Part shown: piece after piece, positions 32,030-40,073 of the stretch
How positions within the stretch are numbered: position 1 is the stretch's first letter
Layout: every line of letters begins with the position of its first letter
Source of the DNA: an uncultured Prevotella sp.
GTDB taxonomy: Bacteria > Bacteroidota > Bacteroidia > Bacteroidales > Bacteroidaceae
Assembly (NCBI GenBank): GCA_946186115.1
Contig: CAMHLV010000016.1
Coordinates: 1-46,545 of the forward strand
Length of the DNA stretch: 46,545 nt
Direction of reading: 5' to 3'
Made by a program: the position numbers and the translations under genes
The notes under the pieces: generated by a model
What the model saw: only the letters and a program-made list of their open reading frames with translations
Told to the model about the DNA's origin: nothing
Database searches by the model: none

Positions 32030-32049
32030 GCTCGCAAAACAGTAATATT

Positions 32050-32889
32050 ATGAGGCTACACAATGAAACCAATTATAGTGTTCAGGCACTGCAAGAGAAG
32101 ATTATCGGAAATTTAAAGGCTATCCATCAGGTATGCCAGGAACATAATCTCCGCTATTACCTCTGGGCCGGTTCCATGTTAGGGGCTGTCCGTCACAAGG
32201 GGTTTATCCCATGGGATGACGATATGGATATTGCCATGCCCCGCCCTGATTATGAAGAGCTGATGTCTCACTGGCGTGAATGGTTGCCGAAACCTTATGA
32301 GGTTATCTGTGCCGAGAACGATGCCACCTATCCCTATCCTTTTGCCAAGATAGAAGACGTTTCTACTGTTGTCCTTGAGCGTCCCGACTTCAAGTTCCTT
32401 GAGGGTGTATATATTGACATCTTCCCCATTGACGGTGTCCCGGCAGACGAGGCCGAGCGGAAGTCACATTTCAAGAAATACAAATTCTGGCGTCATCTTC
32501 TTTTCCTTCACGGCCGCGACCCTTTCAAGCACGGTCACGGACCTCGTTCATGGTATCCCTGGCTGATACATAAGATATTCTCATTACAAGGACTGCAACG
32601 GAGAGTGAAACAGTTAATGACAAAGTATGATTACGACTCCTCCGAATATGTCTGCGACTACGACGACGGAATAAGCGGCACTATCGAAAAGCGCCTGCTG
32701 GGCACTCCTAAGGAGTATCCCTTCTCTGACACTGTTTTCTTAGGTGTAGAGCATTACGATGAGTATCTTACCAACAAGTACGGCAACTATATGCAGTTAC
32801 CACCTAAGGAGAAACAGGTTCAGCATCATTTCTACCGACTGGATCTGAATCTTTCCTATCGCGATACTTCCATAGAAGAACTACTCTAA
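32050..32889 (+). CDS. LicD-family phosphotransferase
   Basis: A 279-residue protein with the LicD/NTase-fold signature YYLWAGSMLGAVRHKGFIPW followed by DDDMDIAMPR (acidic metal-binding residues), then EGVYIDIFPIDGVP. LicD proteins attach phosphocholine or related phospho-substituents to surface glycans using a CDP-activated donor. The ATG at 32050 gives the family start; longer codons upstream run through the repeat and promoter. No CDP-choline synthesis genes are in the window, so the donor is unknown. The next glycosyltransferase starts 22 bp downstream. Confidence 0.9.
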   Translation: MRLHNETNYSVQALQEKIIGNLKAIHQVCQEHNLRYYLWAGSMLGAVRHKGFIPWDDDMDIAMPRPDYEELMSHWREWLPKPYEVICAENDATYPYPFAKIEDVSTVVLERPDFKFLEGVYIDIFPIDGVPADEAERKSHFKKYKFWRHLLFLHGRDPFKHGHGPRSWYPWLIHKIFSLQGLQRRVKQLMTKYDYDSSEYVCDYDDGISGTIEKRLLGTPKEYPFSDTVFLGVEHYDEYLTNKYGNYMQLPPKEKQVQHHFYRLDLNLSYRDTSIEELL

Positions 32890-32911
32890 AGGTGTGTTGA
32901 AATCCGAAATC

Positions 32912-34033
32912 ATGCCACAGAATCTTATCATAGGATTTGATGCCAAGCGCATAGTGCGCAATGCCACAGGACTGGGCAACTACGGGCGCACTCTGGTCAA
33001 CGACCTCGTTGCCGGCAGTCCCGATAATTGGCTCTTCCGGCTATATGCCCCTGACAGAGGACGCGACGACTTGCGTGAAGGCATTATCCATTCATCCCGC
33101 CTGTCGTTTGCCTATCCGCAGTCGTCACTTGCCATCCAGCGAAGCCTGTGGCGTATAGGCAGAGGCATCGTCAACGACATGCTGCGCGACGGCGTGCAGC
33201 TGTATCACGGTCTTACAGGAGAACTGCCCCGTGGTCTCCACAAGGCAGGCATCAAGAGTGTAGTGACCATTCACGACCTTATCTTCATGCGCCATCCAGA
33301 GTATTACCACTGGCTCGACGCAAAGCTCTATGCATGGAAGTTCCGCTACACCTGTCAGGAGGCCGACCGCATCATAGCCATCAGCGAGTGTACCAAACGC
33401 GACATTATGGAGTTCGGCAACGTACCGGCCGACAAGATAGAGGTTATTTATCAGAGTTGCAATCCTAAGTTCACGCAGAGAGTTGATGACGCCACATTGG
33501 GAACCATCCGTGAGAAATACGGTCTCCCGCAGCGCTTTATCCTGAATGTGGGTACCATCGAGCGCCGTAAGAACCTGCTGCTGGCCGTCAGCGCTCTCGA
33601 CAGTGTGCCCAGCGAGATACACCTGGTAGCAGTGGGCCGACAGACAGAATATGCCAGGCAACTGCCTCACAGCAACCGCGTACATCTGTTAAGCGGTATC
33701 TCTGATGCCGAACTTGCCGCCCTCTATCAGATGGCCGAAGTCTTTGTCTATCCCTCACGCTACGAAGGTTTCGGCATCCCCATCATCGAGGCTATCCACA
33801 GCGGTCTGCCCGTCGTGGCATGCACTGGTTCTTGTCTGGAAGAAGCCGGTGGCCCAGACAGCCTTTATGTCGATCCCGATGACGTGCAGGCAATGGCAAC
33901 GGCCATCTGCCAGTCACTATGTGGGGCAGATGGCCGTGAAAAGCGCATAGAGCAAAGCCGTCAGTATGTACGTCGCTTCGTGGGTAAAGACGTAGCCAGT
34001 CAGGTGGCGACTCTATACCGCAGTCTGCTCTAA
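32912..34033 (+). CDS. GT4-type glycosyltransferase (group 1)
   Basis: A 373-residue GT-B enzyme with acceptor-side start GFDAKRIVRNATGLGNYGRT, donor-domain FILNVGTIERRKNLLLAV, and E-x7-E in PSRYEGFGIPIIEAIHSG. The pattern resembles mannosyltransferase-type GT4 enzymes of surface polysaccharide loci. The ATG at 32912 is preferred over an earlier TTG. It is probably co-transcribed with licD, which suggests it adds the sugar that LicD then modifies; that link is an inference from position. Confidence 0.92.
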   Translation: MPQNLIIGFDAKRIVRNATGLGNYGRTLVNDLVAGSPDNWLFRLYAPDRGRDDLREGIIHSSRLSFAYPQSSLAIQRSLWRIGRGIVNDMLRDGVQLYHGLTGELPRGLHKAGIKSVVTIHDLIFMRHPEYYHWLDAKLYAWKFRYTCQEADRIIAISECTKRDIMEFGNVPADKIEVIYQSCNPKFTQRVDDATLGTIREKYGLPQRFILNVGTIERRKNLLLAVSALDSVPSEIHLVAVGRQTEYARQLPHSNRVHLLSGISDAELAALYQMAEVFVYPSRYEGFGIPIIEAIHSGLPVVACTGSCLEEAGGPDSLYVDPDDVQAMATAICQSLCGADGREKRIEQSRQYVRRFVGKDVASQVATLYRSLL

Positions 34034-34065
34034 CCGTTTGTTTTCGTCTTCGTTTTTCGTTAACG

Positions 34066-34455
34066 TTAAAACTCAGCCTGAATCTTGGCTGCTATCTCTT
34101 TGAACTCCTCCTCGCTGAGTTTCAGTTTCTCGCGGCGGAAATCAGCATCGGCCTCGCTCTGCATAGGAATGAGGTGGATGTGTGCATGAGCCACTTCCAG
34201 TCCGAGCACCACCTGAGCAACTTTGCGGCAAGGGAAAGCCTTCTTGATGGCAATGGCTACTCGCTTGGCAAACTGCTGATAGCGTGCCAGCTCGTCATCG
34301 TCCATGTCAAAGAAATAATCTACCTCGCGGCGCGGGATCACGAGGGTGTGTCCCTTCACCAGCGGATTAATGTCGAGAAATGCGTAGAACTCTTCGTTCT
34401 CAGCACATTTGTAGCTGGGAATCTCACCAGCAGCAATCTTACTGAATATATCCAT
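34066..34455 (-). CDS. HIT-family nucleotide hydrolase/transferase
   Basis: A 129-residue protein with FSKIAAGEIPSYKCAENEEF, PLVKGHTLVIPRREV and the histidine triad HAHIHLIP. It is of the Hint/HinT or bacterial HIT-1 type, which hydrolyses nucleoside phosphoramidates or AMP conjugates. The length is normal. It lies 32 bp downstream of greA on the same strand, a pairing compatible with one operon. Confidence 0.93.
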   Translation of the reverse strand: MDIFSKIAAGEIPSYKCAENEEFYAFLDINPLVKGHTLVIPRREVDYFFDMDDDELARYQQFAKRVAIAIKKAFPCRKVAQVVLGLEVAHAHIHLIPMQSEADADFRREKLKLSEEEFKEIAAKIQAEF

Positions 34456-34487
34456 CGTGGTAAATATTAATATCTTGTTCCTGTTCC

Positions 34488-34955
34488 CTACGCTATCGAA
34501 ATGTTATCGATACGCAGTCTGATAGTGCCTCGTGGTATGGTGATATCCACCTCGTCACCCACCTTCTTGCCAAGCAACCCCTGTGCTATGGGAGTCTTGA
34601 TGGAAATCTTACCGGCACGCAGGTCGGCCTCGTTCTCACTAACTATGGTGTACGACATTTTTGCTTTGGTAGTAAGGTTTGTCATCTCCACCTTAGTAAG
34701 GATCTGTACTGAATCGGTGCTGAGTCGGGAGGTATCCACAATCTTCGCCTCGGCAATAGTAGCCTTCAGGCGGTTGATTTTGTCCTCCAGATGAGCCTGT
34801 GCCTCCTTGGCAGCATCATACTCGCTATTCTCGCTCAGGTCGCCCTTCTCGCGTGCCTCGGCAATGGCTGCTGAGGCCTTGGGGCGCTCTACCGCCTCCA
34901 GGCGGTGCAACTCGGCTATGAGTTTGTCATAGCCCTCTTGTGACATGTATGCCAT
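34488..34955 (-). CDS. greA: Transcription elongation factor GreA
   Basis: A 155-residue protein. The N-terminal coiled coil with the acidic tip GDLSENSEYDAAKE carries the Asp and Glu that stimulate RNA polymerase cleavage; the C-terminal FKBP-like domain includes ISIKTPIAQGLLGKKVGDEV. It rescues backtracked RNA polymerase. The -7 box lies 134 bp upstream, and the leader carries a terminator-like hairpin and a heptamer repeat. A second greA-like gene is at 38784. This copy, with the canonical tip and operon with the HIT gene, is taken as the housekeeping one. Confidence 0.95.
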   Translation of the reverse strand: MAYMSQEGYDKLIAELHRLEAVERPKASAAIAEAREKGDLSENSEYDAAKEAQAHLEDKINRLKATIAEAKIVDTSRLSTDSVQILTKVEMTNLTTKAKMSYTIVSENEADLRAGKISIKTPIAQGLLGKKVGDEVDITIPRGTIRLRIDNISIA

Positions 34956-34959
34956 ATCT

Positions 34960-34994
34960 ATTTACGATTTACTGTTTATTATTTACGATTTACT
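34960..34994. repeat. Heptanucleotide repeat in the greA leader
   Basis: ATTTACG, ATTTACT, GTTTATT, ATTTACG and ATTTACT are five consecutive 7-mers immediately before the greA start, between it and the leader hairpin. Confidence 0.65.
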
Positions 34995-35017
34995 ACTTTT
35001 TTTCGGATTCAGACGCA

Positions 35018-35059
35018 GAAAAAATAAAGAATCCCGACCCATTTCACTGTCGGAATCCC
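35018..35059 (-). terminator. Terminator/attenuator in the greA leader
   Basis: On the - strand an 11-bp stem (35059-35049 with 35038-35028, including G-U pairs) with a 10-nt loop is followed by TTATTTTTT. It lies between the greA promoter and its start codon, so transcription could stop after about 65 nt or read through into greA. Confidence 0.65.
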
Positions 35060-35088
35060 TGATTCTTACTATGTCCATTATCCGCTTG

Positions 35089-35120
35089 CAAAGGTAGGAA
35101 ATAATTCCCACCCGACCAAA
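35089..35120 (-). promoter_or_regulatory. Promoter of greA
   Basis: On the - strand TTTG (35120-35117), a 20-bp spacer and TACCTTTG (35096-35089): full consensus. It predicts a leader of roughly 125-130 nt. Confidence 0.75.
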
Positions 35121-35166
35121 TTTTAAGATAAAAATATTTAATTCTCGGTTGATTTAAGTCAAGAAA

Positions 35167-35181
35167 GTGTTAGTCTAACAC
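35167..35181. repeat. Palindrome GTGTTAG-T-CTAACAC
   Basis: Perfect 7-bp arms around a single base, between the greA promoter and the small-RNA promoter. It is compact enough for a dimeric regulator site or a short hairpin. Confidence 0.45.
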
Positions 35182-35206
35182 CGATTTTTCCCCCTAAAGA
35201 CAAAAA

Positions 35207-35231
35207 AACTAAAAACTTTTAGTTACCTTTG
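35207..35231 (+). promoter_or_regulatory. Palindrome and -7 box of the candidate small RNA
   Basis: AACTAAAA (35207-35214) and TTTTAGTT (35217-35224) are perfect complements 2 nt apart and abut TACCTTTG (35224-35231). No TTTG -33 is present. Confidence 0.6.
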
Positions 35232-35237
35232 CAACGT

Positions 35238-35298
35238 GTTTTTCATAGTATTAGATTTAAGGTTAACTAAGGTTGGGGTTCAGCGGAGCCCCTTTTTT
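35238..35298 (+). ncRNA. Candidate small RNA of about 60 nt
   Basis: A -7 box at 35224-35231 is followed within 70 bp by a strong terminator, with no meaningful reading frame between. The body contains TTAGATTTAAGGTTAAC, which I recall as a sequence that recurs in intergenic regions of Bacteroidales; this is memory, not a search. The start is estimated from the box. The terminator ends 12 bp before the end of the convergent AGCS gene, so the RNA does not overlap its coding sequence unless it reads through. It fills most of the 355-bp gap between greA and the symporter gene. Confidence 0.55.
35275..35298 (+). terminator. Intrinsic terminator of the candidate small RNA
   Basis: GGGGTTC (35275-35281) pairs with GAGCCCC (35286-35292, one T-G) around loop AGCG, followed by six T. 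Confidence 0.8.
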
Positions 35299-35310
35299 CA
35301 TGCATAACAC

Positions 35311-36675
35311 TTAATCCTCAATCTCCTCCATTTCGTCATCCAGCCTGTTGGCCCACAGATATTTACGTGTTTCGCTGGCAGCAACTCCACTCAGTAGCAG
35401 CAGGGCAATGAGGTTTGGAATAGCCATCAGAGCATTCATGCAGTCGGCAATATTCCAGATGATATCCAGATTAATTATGCTGCCGAAGAACAGCGCCACG
35501 ATATATAGAATCCGATAGAAACGGTTCGACTTTCGATGCTCAATATAGTTCACGGCACTCTCACCATAATAGCTCCACCCCAGAATAGTGCTGAAGGCGA
35601 ATGTCAGTATGCCGAAGCTAAGCAGCGGTGCACCGATATATGGAATCTTTGAGAATGCCACCTTTGTCAGCGCTGCTCCGTCTGCGTATGTTATATCAGG
35701 ATATGCCAGAATGCTCGATACCAGTACCAGCCCCGTGAGCGCACAGATCACCACTGTATCCCAGAATGTTCCCGTACTCGACACCAGTGCCTGACGCACA
35801 GGATTGCGGGTTTTTGCCGCTGCCGCCACGATAGGTGCCGAACCCATACCACTCTCGTTAGAGAACAGTCCTCGTGCTATACCATAGCGTGCGGCCATCG
35901 TTACCGATGCTCCCACAAAGCCTCCACCGGCTGCCGAGGGGTTGAAAGCCGAACTGGCTATCAACTGCAAAGCAGGCCAAACGAAGTCGCAGTTCAGCAT
36001 CAATATCACTATACAACCTACCACGTAGAGCACGGCCATAAATGGCACCAGCACCATACAAACCTTGGCTATGGCCTTGACGCCCCCCAGTATTACACAG
36101 CCTGCCAGCACGCTGACAAACACGCCTACCACCCATGCGGGGATACCGAAAGTCTCACTGGCCAACAGAGCTATCGAGTTAGCCTGCACAGTACATCCGA
36201 TGCCAAAGGATGCCAAGGCAGTAAATACGGCGAACAGCACAGCCAGCCACTTCATATTAAGGCCTCGCTCCAAGGCATACATCGGACCGCCATAGGTGTG
36301 TCCGTCCTTAGCCCTGACTCTGTATTTCACGGCCAGCAGGCCTTCAGCATACTTGGTTGACATACCGAAGATACCCGTCAGCCAGCACCACAGCACTGCA
36401 CCTGGTCCGCCCAGGGCCACCGCCGTGGCCACTCCCACTATGTTGCCAGTACCTATCGTGGCTGCCAGTGCAGTGGCCAACGCTCCAAACTGACTGACAT
36501 CGCCCGATGCCGAATCATCTTTCTTCACCGACAGGCGTATGCCAGTGATTAGTTTACGCTGCGGTACGCGCAACCTGATGGTTAGAAACACGTGAGTACC
36601 AAGTAGAAGAATTATCATCGGCCAGCCCCACAGCAGGGAGCTAAGCATCAGGAAGAAATCATTTATCGTATCCAC
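35311..36675 (-). CDS. Sodium:alanine/glycine symporter (AGCS family)
   Basis: A 454-residue protein with about ten or eleven membrane helices. AGCS signatures are ALAATIGTGNIVGVATA, GPGAVLWCWLTGIFGM, YAEGLLAVKYR and GLFSNESGMGSAPIVAAAA. It imports small neutral amino acids with Na+. The start is GTG at 36675 (MDTINDFFLMLSSLLWG), which matches the usual family N-terminus; the first ATG would remove nine residues. The SpoIIE phosphatase gene ends 28 bp upstream on the same strand, so shared transcription is possible. Confidence 0.94.
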   Translation of the reverse strand: MDTINDFFLMLSSLLWGWPMIILLLGTHVFLTIRLRVPQRKLITGIRLSVKKDDSASGDVSQFGALATALAATIGTGNIVGVATAVALGGPGAVLWCWLTGIFGMSTKYAEGLLAVKYRVRAKDGHTYGGPMYALERGLNMKWLAVLFAVFTALASFGIGCTVQANSIALLASETFGIPAWVVGVFVSVLAGCVILGGVKAIAKVCMVLVPFMAVLYVVGCIVILMLNCDFVWPALQLIASSAFNPSAAGGGFVGASVTMAARYGIARGLFSNESGMGSAPIVAAAAKTRNPVRQALVSSTGTFWDTVVICALTGLVLVSSILAYPDITYADGAALTKVAFSKIPYIGAPLLSFGILTFAFSTILGWSYYGESAVNYIEHRKSNRFYRILYIVALFFGSIINLDIIWNIADCMNALMAIPNLIALLLLSGVAASETRKYLWANRLDDEMEEIED

Positions 36676-36703
36676 CTCTTATAATGCCTTTAGGTGTGAA
36701 TAA

Positions 36704-38692
36704 TTACTTTTTATATTGTATTGCCAACATAGTAAGGTCATCACTCTGTTCTGCGTCGCCAACAAACTTCTGCACGGCATCAGTCATTCGCTCTATGACG
36801 TTCTGTGGCTGGTGGCCATTCCCGGCAAGGAGCTTCTGTGCCGTACTCCACACACGATTGTCGCCAAACTGTGCATGAAAAGCGTTCTCAGCCTCATTGA
36901 GTCCGTCGGTATAAAGGAAGATAGTTGTCTGCGAGTCGATAGATGCCTCCTGACAAGAGAACTTGAAATTTGGGATGACACCTATGGGCAGATTTGGGTC
37001 GCAGCGCAACGTGCCTACATCACGACCTATCAACAGAGGAGAGTCATGTCCGGCATTGCAATAGCGCAGAACACCAGTATGCAAATCGAGCACACCAACG
37101 AAAATCGTAACAAACATATTCGTATCGTTACCTTCAGACATGGCATTGTTCAATGCACTGACTATCAGCTCGGGCGAAGCCACATGCGCAGAGATATTGC
37201 GGAACAGCGACCGCGTTACAGCCATAAACAACGAGGCCGGCACACCCTTACCCGACACGTCGCCTATGCAGAAAAACAACTGCTCGTTGCGGATATGGAA
37301 GTCGAACAGGTCGCCTCCCACGCCCTTGGCAGGAGTCAGCATTCCGTAGATATCAATATCGTCGCGCTCAGGGTATGGCGGGAATGTCTTGGGCAGCATC
37401 GCCATCTGTATGTCGTGCGCCACCTTCATCTCGCTCTCCATCGAGGCCTTCTGAGCCGTGGCATTACGCAGTTCTTCAATATAGTTTGTCAGCGAGTGCT
37501 GCATATTATCAAACGAGTCGCGCAACTGATGAATCTCGTCGCGGCTCTTGATGTCAGGAAGCTTGGCATTGAAGTTACCCTTTGCCACCTCGTCGGCCGA
37601 AGCCGCCAACTGCCGTAGCGGCAATGAAGCTTTCTTGATACCCCTTCGTCCGGCAAAGAAAACCACCATAATACCTATAATAATGAAAAACAGCAGGCAG
37701 CCGCCCAGGAAATATCCCAGCATTCTTACGAAGATGCGTGGCAACACCATTGCTATTGTCCATGGTGTGTGCTCCAGTCGCTGATAGTTGACAAGCACCT
37801 CTTCACCCTCCACCACCAACTCATTACCTCCTACGCTCTCCAGGTACCCACTGTCATCAGTCTTCATCAAATGCCCCAAATAGTTGTCCAACGTATCGGG
37901 AGTGGCATCGGCATAGGTATAATAGTTCTCATTTACTATGCGCTTAGAGTCTGGATGCATGAGGAATGTACCCGTCGAGTCGGTGATAAAGAAGTATAGC
38001 TCGTAGCTTGCGTCCCATTTTCCATTATTGTTATTATTGACAAACTTGGTGATAAGAGCATCGTCGGCCAACTTATTGAGCGACAGGTCAACACCCAGTA
38101 CTGCCACCGTGCTGTCGCGCTCGTCGCGGATAGGCAGCAGATAGGCCACCAACGGAGTCTTATGGTCGCTACCGTCGAAGAATGGTTTCGACCAGTATCC
38201 GTCCTTGGCTTTCAGGGCTTCAGTAAACCATTCTGCCTTCAGGTAGTCCTGATTGCCATTGCCGATATTGTTAGTCACTATTATCGAGTCGCTGTCGCGC
38301 CGCATGGCATAGGGACAGAATCTGGCACCCTTTTGTGGATAGTAGTTCTCGCGGAAACTGATGCCGCAGCTGCGTATGTTGGGGTTCAGCTCTACTATGC
38401 GCTTCATTACACGCGACATGCGATCGGGGCGGTTCAGCGTATTCTCTATGTCAGGCACGGTATTGACCGAAGCCACATACACTTCCGACAGTACTCTCTC
38501 TACGGCCATTCTCTGAGTTGCCAGCACGCGGTTGCTCAGCACATACGTTTGAGTTATCACCGTAAACCACGAGATGCCGTATATGATGAGCGAGATAATG
38601 CCCATGACGACGAACAGCATTATCATAATGCGCCACGTCAGCCGCTTGGCAAAGGAACGCGGATAGGCACCCTTATCTTTCTTATTGAACAT
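36704..38692 (-). CDS. Membrane receptor PP2C (SpoIIE) phosphatase with Cache and HAMP domains
   Basis: A 662-residue protein with membrane helix 1 (about 21-45), a periplasmic dCache-like sensor (about 46-330, with LPIRDERDSTVAVLGVDLSL), helix 2 (about 333-355), HAMP and coiled coil (about 356-425), then SpoIIE phosphatase with AKGVGGDLFDF, IGDVSGKGVPASLFMA and YTDGLNEAENA (metal Asp residues present). Such RsbU-like enzymes dephosphorylate an anti-sigma antagonist in response to an external ligand. No kinase or STAS partner is encoded nearby. A - strand TAACTTTG box (38732-38725) lies 32 bp before the ATG. Confidence 0.94.
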   Translation of the reverse strand: MFNKKDKGAYPRSFAKRLTWRIMIMLFVVMGIISLIIYGISWFTVITQTYVLSNRVLATQRMAVERVLSEVYVASVNTVPDIENTLNRPDRMSRVMKRIVELNPNIRSCGISFRENYYPQKGARFCPYAMRRDSDSIIVTNNIGNGNQDYLKAEWFTEALKAKDGYWSKPFFDGSDHKTPLVAYLLPIRDERDSTVAVLGVDLSLNKLADDALITKFVNNNNNGKWDASYELYFFITDSTGTFLMHPDSKRIVNENYYTYADATPDTLDNYLGHLMKTDDSGYLESVGGNELVVEGEEVLVNYQRLEHTPWTIAMVLPRIFVRMLGYFLGGCLLFFIIIGIMVVFFAGRRGIKKASLPLRQLAASADEVAKGNFNAKLPDIKSRDEIHQLRDSFDNMQHSLTNYIEELRNATAQKASMESEMKVAHDIQMAMLPKTFPPYPERDDIDIYGMLTPAKGVGGDLFDFHIRNEQLFFCIGDVSGKGVPASLFMAVTRSLFRNISAHVASPELIVSALNNAMSEGNDTNMFVTIFVGVLDLHTGVLRYCNAGHDSPLLIGRDVGTLRCDPNLPIGVIPNFKFSCQEASIDSQTTIFLYTDGLNEAENAFHAQFGDNRVWSTAQKLLAGNGHQPQNVIERMTDAVQKFVGDAEQSDDLTMLAIQYKK

Positions 38693-38724
38693 ATTGGTTG
38701 ATGCTTGAAAAAAAATTTTGCTTG

Positions 38725-38761
38725 CAAAGTTAACAAAATAAATTAAAAAACATTACCTTTG
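38725..38761. promoter_or_regulatory. Divergent -7 boxes: SpoIIE gene (-) and second greA (+)
   Basis: TAACTTTG on the - strand at 38732-38725 and TACCTTTG on the + strand at 38754-38761, 21 bp apart, within a 91-bp intergenic region. Confidence 0.65.
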
Positions 38762-38783
38762 CAGAATAAAAAATCATAAGAAT

Positions 38784-39248
38784 ATGGAATACATGTCGCA
38801 AGAAGGCTACGACAAACTGGTAGCAGAACTGCAACAGTTGGAGAGCGTAGAGTTGCCACAAGTTAGAGAGGCAATAGCCGAGGCCCGTGACAAAGGCGAC
38901 CTCAGCGAGAACTTTGAGTATCATGCCGCCAAGAGGGAGCAGGCGCGGTTGCTGGGACGCATCCGCTTTAAGCAGAGAGTATTGGAACACGCCAGAGTCA
39001 TCGACACGTCACTGCTGGGTTCCGACACTGTAGGACTGCTCTCAAAGGTCGAGATATCCAATCTGGTCAACAACAGTCGCATGACATATACCATTGTCAG
39101 CCCACACGAGGCCAACATCATGGAACACAAGATTTCCATCAAGTCGCCCATCGCCCAAGCCCTGACAGGCAAGAAAGCCGGCGACATCGTTGAAGTGCGC
39201 GTTCCTGCCGGAATACAGAAACTTCGCATCGAGAGCATTACATTATAA
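38784..39248 (+). CDS. Second GreA/GreB-family elongation factor
   Basis: A 154-residue paralogue of the GreA at 34488. The N-terminal start MEYMSQEGYDKLVAELQQLE is close to that copy. The tip GDLSENFEYHAAKRE keeps the Asp and Glu needed for transcript cleavage. The C-terminal domain ISIKSPIAQALTGKKAGD is conserved, but the middle coil (ARLLGRIRFKQRVLEHARV) differs strongly. It has its own TACCTTTG promoter and probably shares a transcript with the DUF4468 gene 27 bp downstream. Whether it cleaves transcripts or competes with GreA is unknown. Confidence 0.9.
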   Translation: MEYMSQEGYDKLVAELQQLESVELPQVREAIAEARDKGDLSENFEYHAAKREQARLLGRIRFKQRVLEHARVIDTSLLGSDTVGLLSKVEISNLVNNSRMTYTIVSPHEANIMEHKISIKSPIAQALTGKKAGDIVEVRVPAGIQKLRIESITL

Positions 39249-39275
39249 ATTATAACTAACCCTAAATACACTATT

Positions 39276-40010
39276 ATGAGAATCATCAAGCATGCAATCA
39301 TCACAGCCATTCTCACCCTTGGCACCTTTTCGGCAGCACAGGCACAGGTTATGAAATCAGCCGACCTCGAAAAGTATGCCAAGGAAAAATATGGAGAGAA
39401 GTGGCTCGATGCTGCCGCCAATCTGGCCAGCGGACTCACACTCGACAAGAACGAAAGCCTCACCTACCAGCAGGTAATCTCTGATCCCGGCAAGACCAAG
39501 CAGCAGATCTATGTGGCACTCAACTACTGGGCAACAGCCACTTTCGACGACAAGCAGGCCATCACCCTCAACGACAAGGAAGCCGGATGCATCATCATCA
39601 AATCCACCATCCGCAACATCGCCGAGCACATAGGAACCCTCAACTCATATTCAGTGAGCATAACTCCTGTGATACGCCTCGACATCAAGGAGGGCAAAGT
39701 GCGTGTTACATATACTGTGCAGGACTATGAAGTGCTCACCGATATCAGTGGCGGATGGTTTGGAGTGACCGACAATGAGCATAAGACTTACGGCGACTCC
39801 AAGCGCAAGGCCGACGACAAGACCAATGCCAAACTCTTCGACGAGAAGTGGGAGATAGCCCATCACTACCCCTTCGTTGAGAAGGATCCCCAGAAGCGCA
39901 CCTGCGCCAAAGCTTTAGTGATGACCCACGCCTACTCCAATGCCATCATGGACAAGGTAGAGGAAGCACTGAAACACGGTATCGTAGGCAACGAAGATGA
40001 CGACTGGTAA
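39276..40010 (+). CDS. DUF4468 domain exported protein
   Basis: A 244-residue protein with signal peptide (MRIIKHAIITAILTLGTFSAAQAQ). Residues about 70-165 (QIYVALNYWATATFDDKQAI, AGCIIIKSTIRNI, VRVTYTVQDYEVL) match DUF4468, a Bacteroidota domain with a TBP-like fold and unknown function. An unusual Lys/Asp-rich loop (KTYGDSKRKADDKTNAK) follows. It is probably periplasmic. A bidirectional terminator follows 5 bp after the stop. Confidence 0.85.
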   Translation: MRIIKHAIITAILTLGTFSAAQAQVMKSADLEKYAKEKYGEKWLDAAANLASGLTLDKNESLTYQQVISDPGKTKQQIYVALNYWATATFDDKQAITLNDKEAGCIIIKSTIRNIAEHIGTLNSYSVSITPVIRLDIKEGKVRVTYTVQDYEVLTDISGGWFGVTDNEHKTYGDSKRKADDKTNAKLFDEKWEIAHHYPFVEKDPQKRTCAKALVMTHAYSNAIMDKVEEALKHGIVGNEDDDW

Positions 40011-40015
40011 ATAAA

Positions 40016-40048
40016 AAAGCCTCACAGGGAATCCACCTGTGAGGCTTT
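40016..40048. terminator. Bidirectional intrinsic terminator
   Basis: AAAGCCTCACAGG (40016-40028) and CCTGTGAGGCTTT (40036-40048) are perfect 13-bp complements with a 7-nt loop. An A-run on the left and T-rich sequence on the right let it serve both the DUF4468 gene and the convergent fructokinase operon. Confidence 0.9.
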
Positions 40049-40073
40049 AATTTTCATTCTCACCCAGAGGGTA

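Noticed and set aside
31957..32049. N-terminal extension of the LicD protein
   Set aside because: It would translate the heptamer inverted repeat and the -7 box; the LicD homology begins at 32050.
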